Source: CAUYUA01 sp963575675
GTDB lineage: Bacteria; Pseudomonadota; Alphaproteobacteria; Azospirillales; Azospirillaceae
DNA: 12,392 nucleotides
Direction of reading: 5' to 3'
NCBI GenBank assembly: GCA_963575675.1
Contig: CAUYUA010000001.1
Location: forward strand, 1 to 12,392
Of this stretch, positions 6,632 to 12,392 are shown piece by piece. Every line of letters begins with the position of its first letter. Position 1 is the first letter of the stretch. Made by a program: the position numbers and the translations under genes. The notes below the pieces were generated by a model, which had not been told where the DNA came from, made no database searches, and saw only the letters and a program-made list of their open reading frames with translations.

Positions 6632-9430
6632 ATGAAAGATATCGATTTCGGAACCCCGCTTCCCGACGGCCCGGCCTCGGTGACGCTGGTGATCGACGGT
6701 CGTGAGGTCAGCGCTCCCGCCGGCGCCTCAATCATGGCGGCGGCGATGGCGAGCGGAACCAAAATCCCCCGCCTTTGCGCCACCGACTCCCTCGAACCCT
6801 TCGGCTCCTGCCGCCTATGTCTCGTCGAAGTCGAAGGCCGACGCGGCGTCGCCGCTTCCTGCACAACCCCCGTCGAACCAGGAATGCAGGTTCGCACTCA
6901 GACCGAGCGCCTCACCCGTCTCCGGCGCGGCGTAATGGAGCTTTACGTCTCCGACCATCCGCTTGATTGCCTCACCTGCGCCGCCGACGGCGCATGCGAA
7001 CTGCAAGAAACCGCCGGAGCCGTCGGTTTGCGGCGGACACCCTATAACACTTCCGCCGCCGCACATCACCTCAACGACGCCAAAGACGTCTCGAACCCTT
7101 ACTTCGATTACGATCCCGCCAAGTGCATTGTCTGCTCGCGTTGCGTCAGAGTCTGCGAAGAAACACAAGGAAGCTTCGCTCTGACCGTCCTTGGACGCGG
7201 CTTCGCCTCGCGAATCTCCCCCGGAGGCGCCGATTTTCTCTCTTCCGAATGCGTCTCGTGCGGCGCCTGCGTCCAAGTCTGCCCAACCGCCGCTCTGATC
7301 GAGAAAACAGTGGTCGCGCACGGCCAACCAGATCGCTCGGTCGTGACCACATGCGCATATTGCGGCGTCGGTTGCTCCTTCCGCGCCGAGGTCCAAGGCG
7401 ACCGCGTCGTGCGGATGGTCCCGTATAAACACGGCAAAGCCAACGAAGGGCATTCTTGCGTCAAAGGCCGCTTCGCTTGGGGCTACGCCACCCACCGAGA
7501 TCGCATCACGAAGCCGATGATTCGCGACAAAATCACCGATCCTTGGCGCGAAGTCGGTTGGGAGGAGGCGATCGGACGCGCCGCTTCCGAGTTCAAACGC
7601 ATTCAAGCACTCTACGGGCGCGACGCCGTCGGCGCCGTCACGTCTTCGCGCTGCACCAACGAAGAGGTGTTTCTCGTTCAAAAATTGGCGCGCGCCGCCT
7701 TCCGCAACAACAACGTCGACACATGCGCGCGCGTTTGCCATGCTCCGACCGGATACGGGCTGAAGACGGCTTTCGGCACATCGGCGGGGACTCAAGACTT
7801 TAAGTCGATCGAGAAAGCCGACGTCATTTTCGTCATCGGCGCCAATCCCACGCACGGACACCCGGTGGTCGGCGCGCGCTTGAAAAAGCGGCTGCGTCAA
7901 GGCGCCAAATTAATCGTCGTCGATCCGCGCCGCATCGATCTCTTGACTGCGCCGCACATTGCTCCGGCTCACCATCTGCAACTGAAGCCCGGAACCAATG
8001 TGGCGTTGCTGAATGCTTTGGCGCATGTGGTGGTTTGTGAGGGCTTGGTCAACGTCGATTTCGTTCGCAGGCGCTGCGATCCGGCTGAATTCGAAGCCTG
8101 GGCCGCTTTTGTGGCGCTCGAACGCAATTCGCCCGAGGCCACGGAATCCTATACCGGGGTTTCGGCTCAAGAGGCGCGCGCCGCCGCGAGGCTTTACGCC
8201 GTCGCCGGAAACGCCGCGATATACTATGGGCTTGGCGTCACCGAGCACTCTCAGGGGTCGACTACGGTGATGGCTCTGGCCAATTTGGCTATGGCGACGG
8301 GAAACATCGGTCGAGCGGGCGTCGGGGTGAATCCTCTGCGAGGTCAGAACAATGTGCAGGGCTCCTGCGACATGGGGTCTTTCCCGCACGAATTCCCCGG
8401 ATATCGCCATGTTTCCGACGATGCGGTTCGCCATGTCTTTGAATCGCTGTGGGGAGTGGCGCTCGATCCCGAGCCGGGGCTTCGGCTTCCCAACATGCTT
8501 GATGAAGCGATCGGCGGTCGTTTTAAGGGACTGTATATTCAGGGCGAAGACATTGCTCAATCGGACGCCGACACGCAACGCGCTCTCTCCGGCCTAGAGG
8601 CCATGGAATGCGTGGTCGTCCAAGATCTGTTCCTCAATGAGACCTCCAAAACGGCGCATGTTTTCTTGCCTGGAACCTCGTTTTTGGAAAAGGACGGCAC
8701 TTTCACCAACGCAGAGAGACGCATCAATCGTGTGCGGCCGGTGATGGCTCCGCTGTCGGGGAAAGCGGAGTGGCAAGTGACGATCGATCTTGCTCGCGCG
8801 CTCGGCTACTCTATGAATTATGCTCATCCCGGCGAAATCATGAGTGAAATCGCTCGGTTAACTCCGAGCTTCGCCGGAGTGGACTACGCCAAGCTGGAAG
8901 AGTTCGGTTCGATTCAGTGGCCGTGCAACGACCAGGCTCCAATCGGGACGCCGCTGATGCACGCCGAGCGCTTTGTGCGCGACAAAGGCCGTTTCATGAT
9001 CACGGAGTTTATCCCGACGGAAGAAAAGACGGGGCCGCGTTTTCCATTGATCCTCACCACGGGGCGGATTCTGTCTCAGTATAATGTGGGAACTCAGACG
9101 CGCCGCACCGCCAATATGGTTTGGCACAATGAGGACGTGCTGGAGGTTCACCCCTTCGACGCCGAAGCGCGCGGCATTGAAAACGGCGATTTGGTCGCCG
9201 TGTTTAGTCGCAAAGGTGAAATGGCGTTGAGAGCGGAAGTCTCCGAGCGCGTGCAACCGGGAGTGGTCTACACCACTTTTCACCATGTGCAGACAGGAAC
9301 GAACCTCGTTACGACCGACAACTCCGATTGGGCGACCAATTGCCCGGAATACAAAGTAACGGCGGTTCAGGTGCGACGCACCAACTACGCGCCGGGCAGG
9401 CGGGAACGTCATGGGCGTTCGGCGGAGTGA
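6632..9430 (+). CDS. fdsA: NAD-dependent formate dehydrogenase alpha subunit FdsA (Mo/W-bis-MGD)
   Basis: FdsA is the 932-residue catalytic subunit that oxidises formate to CO2 in the cytoplasm and feeds electrons to FdsB. The N-terminal 2Fe-2S domain has Cys49, 60, 63 and 77. A His109/Cys113/Cys116/Cys122 cluster site follows, then two 4Fe-4S motifs (Cys165-168-171-175 and Cys207-210-213-217), and a further cluster at Cys241, 244, 248 and 276 that opens the molybdopterin domain. NNVDTCARVCH places the predicted metal-ligand Cys369 and active-site His370; NPLRGQNNVQG holds the expected catalytic Arg. The C-terminus is the MGD-binding beta-barrel (LTTGRILSQYNVGTQTRR). Length fits the family. 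ATG 6632 fits known FdsA N-termini (IDFGTP), but no Shine-Dalgarno is visible before it. The stop overlaps fdhD by 20 bp. The first half of the gene is C-rich on this strand, unlike the rest of the locus. Confidence 0.97.
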   Translation: MKDIDFGTPLPDGPASVTLVIDGREVSAPAGASIMAAAMASGTKIPRLCATDSLEPFGSCRLCLVEVEGRRGVAASCTTPVEPGMQVRTQTERLTRLRRGVMELYVSDHPLDCLTCAADGACELQETAGAVGLRRTPYNTSAAAHHLNDAKDVSNPYFDYDPAKCIVCSRCVRVCEETQGSFALTVLGRGFASRISPGGADFLSSECVSCGACVQVCPTAALIEKTVVAHGQPDRSVVTTCAYCGVGCSFRAEVQGDRVVRMVPYKHGKANEGHSCVKGRFAWGYATHRDRITKPMIRDKITDPWREVGWEEAIGRAASEFKRIQALYGRDAVGAVTSSRCTNEEVFLVQKLARAAFRNNNVDTCARVCHAPTGYGLKTAFGTSAGTQDFKSIEKADVIFVIGANPTHGHPVVGARLKKRLRQGAKLIVVDPRRIDLLTAPHIAPAHHLQLKPGTNVALLNALAHVVVCEGLVNVDFVRRRCDPAEFEAWAAFVALERNSPEATESYTGVSAQEARAAARLYAVAGNAAIYYGLGVTEHSQGSTTVMALANLAMATGNIGRAGVGVNPLRGQNNVQGSCDMGSFPHEFPGYRHVSDDAVRHVFESLWGVALDPEPGLRLPNMLDEAIGGRFKGLYIQGEDIAQSDADTQRALSGLEAMECVVVQDLFLNETSKTAHVFLPGTSFLEKDGTFTNAERRINRVRPVMAPLSGKAEWQVTIDLARALGYSMNYAHPGEIMSEIARLTPSFAGVDYAKLEEFGSIQWPCNDQAPIGTPLMHAERFVRDKGRFMITEFIPTEEKTGPRFPLILTTGRILSQYNVGTQTRRTANMVWHNEDVLEVHPFDAEARGIENGDLVAVFSRKGEMALRAEVSERVQPGVVYTTFHHVQTGTNLVTTDNSDWATNCPEYKVTAVQVRRTNYAPGRRERHGRSAE

Positions 9431-10289
9431 TCTTGAAGCCGAAGACTGCAATGCGTCGTTGCGTCGGGTGTTCGAACGGCGGGTTGATTTGACGCAAGAG
9501 CCGTCGTCGTCGCAGAGCGGGAAGGGACTCGACCCGTTTGAGGTGCCGGTTGAGATCGCCGTCGGGATCATTTACGGCAAAGGCGTGATGACCACGCCAT
9601 ACGCCGTGTTAATGGCCTCGCCGATGGATGTCGAGGACTTGGCGATCGGTTTCAGTCTGACCGAGGGCGTCATTGAAAGCGTTGATGAGGCGTTGTCAAT
9701 TGAGATCGCTCGAACCGAAGACGGGCTTGCGGTTGCGGTGGACGTCTCCGGCAAGTCCCTGAGCCGATGTTTGGCGCGGCGGCGCGCTTTGGTGAGTCGC
9801 ACGGGCTGCGGCGTTTGCGGCGTCGAGGATATTGAGAGTTTGCCTAAGGCTCCGCGTCCGCCCGTCGGGCCGGCGCCGGATGCAAGTAAAGCGCGTCTTT
9901 CGGCGATGTTGGCGGCTCTTGAGGCGCAACAGGCGTTGAATGCGCGCACGCGGGCGGTGCATGCGGCGGCTTGGTTCGATGGCGAGGGGCGATTGGTTGC
10001 CGTGCGTGAGGATATTGGGCGGCACAATGCATTGGATAAGTTGATCGGGGCATTGACGCGGGCGGGGGTGCGCTCTGAAGGTGGGGCGGCGCTGATCACC
10101 AGTCGTTGCTCGTTCGAGATGATCGAGAAAGCCGCCGTCTTTGGAGCGCGGTTGGTGGTTGCGGTTTCAGCGCCGACGTCGTTGGCGATTGATCGAGCGC
10201 GGACGCTCGGCATGACTTTGGTGGCTGTGGCGCGTCGCGACGCCGCGTTGTTGTTTACTTCTGCAAGCGCTCAGGAGCTTGGGCCATGA
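9411..10289 (+). CDS. fdhD: FdhD (FdsC), formate dehydrogenase cofactor sulfurtransferase
   Basis: FdhD transfers sulfur from a cysteine desulfurase to the bis-MGD cofactor and is needed for formate dehydrogenase activity. In fds operons this gene is called fdsC. The 292-residue product has PVEIAVGIIYG (46-56), PYAVLMASPMDVEDLAIGF (63-81), the catalytic CGVC motif (Cys133 and Cys136) and DIGRHNALDK (201-210), followed by the TSRCSFEM segment. The start at ATG 9411 lies inside fdsA and overlaps it by 20 bp; a weak AGGCGGGA precedes it at 9398-9405. Its stop overlaps the fdsD start as ATGA. Both overlaps suggest translational coupling, tying cofactor loading to synthesis of the enzyme. Confidence 0.95.
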   Translation: MGVRRSDLEAEDCNASLRRVFERRVDLTQEPSSSQSGKGLDPFEVPVEIAVGIIYGKGVMTTPYAVLMASPMDVEDLAIGFSLTEGVIESVDEALSIEIARTEDGLAVAVDVSGKSLSRCLARRRALVSRTGCGVCGVEDIESLPKAPRPPVGPAPDASKARLSAMLAALEAQQALNARTRAVHAAAWFDGEGRLVAVREDIGRHNALDKLIGALTRAGVRSEGGAALITSRCSFEMIEKAAVFGARLVVAVSAPTSLAIDRARTLGMTLVAVARRDAALLFTSASAQELGP

Positions 10290-10552
10290 CTGAGACTGAA
10301 GAGACTTCTCCTCAATTGGATAAGCTGGCGCGTATGGCCAATCAGATTGCTGCTTTCTTTGCGGCTTATCCCGATGAACAAGCTGCGCTCGCCGTGGCTG
10401 AGCATATTAATTTGAACTGGAGTCGTGTGATGAGAACGCAGTTCTTGGAGGGCTTCGATGCGCGAAGTTCTGTTTTTCATCCTTTAGTGGCGCAGGCCTA
10501 TGGAAAAATTCGTCGGCCTGTGGCGGCTTTGGCTTCGGATCAAATGAAATAA
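10286..10552 (+). CDS. fdsD: Formate dehydrogenase delta subunit FdsD
   Basis: This 88-residue protein matches FdsD, the small accessory subunit of NAD-dependent formate dehydrogenases, by position and sequence: KLARMANQIAAFFAAYP, AVAEHINLNWSRVMR, then FHPLVAQAYGKI. FdsD proteins are short and usually end the fds operon, as here. It has been linked to complex assembly or stability; its exact role is not evident from the sequence. The start codon shares ATGA with the fdhD stop. An intrinsic terminator begins almost at its stop codon, so this is the operon end. Confidence 0.93.
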   Translation: MTETEETSPQLDKLARMANQIAAFFAAYPDEQAALAVAEHINLNWSRVMRTQFLEGFDARSSVFHPLVAQAYGKIRRPVAALASDQMK

Positions 10553-10554
10553 AA

Positions 10555-10601
10555 ATCGGAAGGGGGCCAGGAACGCAATCCCTGGCTCCTTCTGATTTTT
10601 T
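10555..10601 (+). terminator. Intrinsic terminator of the fds operon
   Basis: A long stem (about 10555-10571 with 10581-10597, including GCCAGG/CCTGGC and a few G-T pairs) has a 9-nt loop and ends in a six-T run. It starts 3 nt after the fdsD stop. The tip is a reverse-orientation relative of the CCAGG hairpin in the palindrome upstream of fdsA. The preceding A-run makes it potentially bidirectional. Confidence 0.85.
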
Positions 10602-10629
10602 GTCGTCACAATCGTTATTTCATCATAAG
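10600..10629 (+). promoter_or_regulatory. Weak candidate promoter for the transporter gene
   Basis: TTGTCG (10600-10605) and CATAAG (10624-10629) are 18 bp apart and resemble the -35 and -10 only loosely. It is suggested mainly because a terminator separates fdsD from the transporter gene, which therefore probably has its own promoter in the 10602-10640 stretch. Confidence 0.25.
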
Positions 10630-10651
10630 AAAAACGTAAGGGAGGCATCGC

Positions 10652-12301
10652 ATGAGCAGTGTTGGCATCGACGAGACGCCGGTGCGCGTCGGTTTTCTCG
10701 ATCGAGAGCGAATCATCGCCAAACCTGGTTTCAATCGTTGGCTTGTGCCGCCGGCGGCGCTCGCGATTCACCTTTGTATCGGCATGGCTTACGGCTTCAG
10801 CGTATTCTGGTTGCCGTTGGCTCAAGCGATCGGCGTCTCCAAGCCGGTGGCCTGCCCAGAAAGCGCCGGCATTCTGAACGCCCTTCTCACCACCACTTGT
10901 GATTGGAAAGTGTCCGAACTCGGGTGGATGTACACCCTCTTCTTCGTGCTGCTGGGATCATCGGCGGCGGTCGGCGGCGGGTGGCTGGAGCGATCTGGTC
11001 CGCGTAAAGCAGGAGTCGCCGCTGCATTCTGTTGGTGCGGGGGGCTCGTGATCTCGGCCGTCGGCGTGATCTATCATCAATTATGGTTATTATGGCTCGG
11101 ATCGGGCGTGATCGGCGGCATCGGTCTTGGGATCGGTTACATTTCGCCGGTGTCGACTCTGATCAAGTGGTTTCCCGATCGACGCGGCATGGCCACCGGC
11201 ATGGCTATTATGGGATTCGGCGGCGGCGCGATGATCGGTTCTCCGTTAGCCAATATGCTGATGAATTATTTCAAAACGCCAACCTCTGTCGGCGTTTGGG
11301 AAACCTTTCTCGTTATGGCCGCAGTTTATTTCGTGTTCATGATGGGCGGCGCTTTGGGGTATCGAGTGCCTCCGTATGGATGGCGACCGGAGGGGTGGAT
11401 TCCGAAGAACAATGTTGGCGGAATGATCACTCATGGTCAGGTGCATTTGAAAGATGTTCATAAAACGCCGCAGTTTTGGTTGATCTGGGCCGTTCTATGC
11501 TTGAACGTCAGCGCCGGAATCGGCGTGCTGGGCATGGCCTCGCCGATGTTGCAAGAGATTTTCGCCGGAAAGCTCATCGGCATAGCCGATCTCGGTTTTG
11601 ATCGTTTGGACCCCGATCAAAAGAAACAGATCGCCATTCTCGCTGCTGCGTTTGTCGGTTTGCTGTCGTTGTTCAACATCGGAGGGCGTTTTTTCTGGGC
11701 GTCTCTGTCCGACAAAATGGGCCGTAAGATGACTTATTTTGTCTTCTTCGGTCTTGGGGTGGCGCTCTATGCGACGACGCCGTGGTTTGGACGCACCGGA
11801 AACATGGCTCTGTTCATCGTCGCGTTCTGCGTCATTTTGTCCATGTATGGCGGTGGTTTTGCGACTGTTCCGGCTTATTTGGCCGACATGTATGGGACTC
11901 AGTTCGTCGGCGCCATTCATGGTCGATTGCTGACCGCATGGTCTACGGCGGGCATCATCGGTCCTGTCGTCGTTAACTATATTCGTGAGGCGCAAATTGC
12001 CGCCGGCGTGCCGCGCGACCAAGTTTACAATTACACTCTTTATATTTTAGCGGGAATGTTGGTGCTTGGTTTTATCGCCAATGCGCTGGTGCGTCCTGTG
12101 GCTCAGAAATGGTTTATGTCGGATCAAGAGGTGGCGCAACTTCAATCGCGCGGCGCGGCGCCGTCCGGCCCCATTGGCTCTTACGGCATTGGCCCTGGAC
12201 GAGTGAATATTATTGTTATTGTGTCTTGGGCGGCGGTGGGGCTTCCGATTGCGTGGGGCGTTTGGATCACGTTGTCGAAGTCGTTGTTGCTGTTCCGGTA
12301 A
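10652..12301 (+). CDS. OFA-family MFS transporter, probable formate/oxalate carrier
   Basis: This is a 549-residue inner-membrane major facilitator of the oxalate/formate antiporter (OFA) family. ATG 10652 has a strong GGGAGG 6 nt upstream. After about 30 cytoplasmic residues there are about twelve hydrophobic segments. The loop-2 MFS motif reads GGGWLERSGPRKAG (108-121), and KWFPDRRGMATG (172-183) is characteristic of OFA proteins; a second-half loop reads SDKMGRK. An insertion with two cysteines (61-85) lies between the first two helices. After the twelfth helix there is a Gly/Pro linker and one more hydrophobic segment (about 515-545), unlike minimal OFA members. The position after fdsBACD suggests formate uptake or export for the dehydrogenase, or oxalate/formate exchange. 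Substrate and direction cannot be read from sequence. Confidence 0.9.
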   Translation: MSSVGIDETPVRVGFLDRERIIAKPGFNRWLVPPAALAIHLCIGMAYGFSVFWLPLAQAIGVSKPVACPESAGILNALLTTTCDWKVSELGWMYTLFFVLLGSSAAVGGGWLERSGPRKAGVAAAFCWCGGLVISAVGVIYHQLWLLWLGSGVIGGIGLGIGYISPVSTLIKWFPDRRGMATGMAIMGFGGGAMIGSPLANMLMNYFKTPTSVGVWETFLVMAAVYFVFMMGGALGYRVPPYGWRPEGWIPKNNVGGMITHGQVHLKDVHKTPQFWLIWAVLCLNVSAGIGVLGMASPMLQEIFAGKLIGIADLGFDRLDPDQKKQIAILAAAFVGLLSLFNIGGRFFWASLSDKMGRKMTYFVFFGLGVALYATTPWFGRTGNMALFIVAFCVILSMYGGGFATVPAYLADMYGTQFVGAIHGRLLTAWSTAGIIGPVVVNYIREAQIAAGVPRDQVYNYTLYILAGMLVLGFIANALVRPVAQKWFMSDQEVAQLQSRGAAPSGPIGSYGIGPGRVNIIVIVSWAAVGLPIAWGVWITLSKSLLLFR

Positions 12302-12324
12302 AAAAAGCCTTTTAAAGGCTTTTT
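12302..12324 (+). terminator. Intrinsic terminator of the transporter gene
   Basis: AAAAAGCC (12302-12309) pairs with GGCTTTTT (12317-12324), with inner TTT/AAA pairs, directly after the TAA at 12299-12301. The A-run and T-run flanks make it bidirectional. Confidence 0.85.
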
Positions 12325-12342
12325 ACACAGAGAGAAATAAAA

Positions 12343-12392
12343 GGGTCCAGGGACTGTGTTCCTGGTCGCTCGGGATCATAAGGGGGGAGCGA
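12343..12392 (+). repeat. Third copy of the palindrome arm, cut by the window end
   Basis: The first 27 bases match the outer end of the left arm at 6359 exactly, including the CCAGG/CCTGG hairpin at 12347-12365. The remainder is diverged but recognisable (ATAAGGGGGG). The AT-rich bases before it (AGAGAAAT then A-rich) also match those before 6359, so the repeat probably extends about 13 bp further left. Whether it is followed by an inverted partner lies beyond the window. Confidence 0.85.

Noticed and set aside
6418..6897. 159-residue minus-strand frame with Asn-Ile-Lys repeats
   Set aside because: It reads through the palindrome and out of frame through fdsA; the repeats only reflect the 9-bp tandem array.
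6815..7900. 361-residue minus-strand open frame
   Set aside because: It lies entirely opposite fdsA, whose frame carries all expected Fe-S and molybdopterin motifs; the open antisense frame follows from GC-rich codon use.
6632..9430. NuoG of respiratory complex I
   Set aside because: The CARVCH active-site region, the full bis-MGD domain and the fdhD and fdsD neighbours identify formate dehydrogenase; no other nuo genes are present.

Overview
The window looks like part of an alphaproteobacterial chromosome, possibly a methylotroph-like member of the Hyphomicrobiales. This is inferred from GC-rich coding regions, the fdsGBACD-type formate dehydrogenase order and an adjacent oxalate/formate-family transporter; it is not proven. 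The left end (1-1205) is mobile-element debris. It holds a 57-bp imperfect inverted repeat pair, an N-terminal remnant of an IS4-like transposase joined to a C-terminal remnant of an IS982-family transposase, and a strong hairpin. A minus-strand Rpn/YhgA-like nuclease gene (1206-2162) follows. Divergent from it, behind a good sigma70-type promoter, is a filamentous-haemagglutinin-type secreted protein gene (from 2411) that ends in near-identical GLUG repeats.

The centre (about 4706-5277) is the main problem. The haemagglutinin reading frame fades into G-rich sequence. A damaged fragment that reads as the muropeptide permease AmpG follows, then about 100 bp of almost pure G, then fdsB begins in mid-domain. 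Three unrelated genes are joined with no intact ends, and changes from A or T to G increase toward the G-runs. I read this as a sequencing or assembly artefact joining separate loci, so gene order across 4706-5277 should not be trusted.

The right half is a formate-oxidation locus: fdsB (5' truncated, fdsG missing), fdsA, fdhD (fdsC) and fdsD. It is followed by a terminator and a 549-residue OFA-family major facilitator that probably moves formate and/or oxalate. FdsB would carry the FMN/NADH site and FdsA the molybdenum or tungsten bis-MGD site and the Fe-S relay. FdhD would sulfurate the cofactor, and FdsD is the small accessory subunit. fdsA, fdhD and fdsD overlap and look translationally coupled. 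Between fdsB and fdsA sits a 240-bp palindromic element with two 93-bp arms that match at 91 positions. Its tips carry a 19-nt hairpin that recurs after fdsD and after the transporter gene.

No clearly new protein system is visible. The best candidates for something undescribed are the large palindrome inside the fds operon with its related hairpins, and a change of strand composition partway through fdsA.
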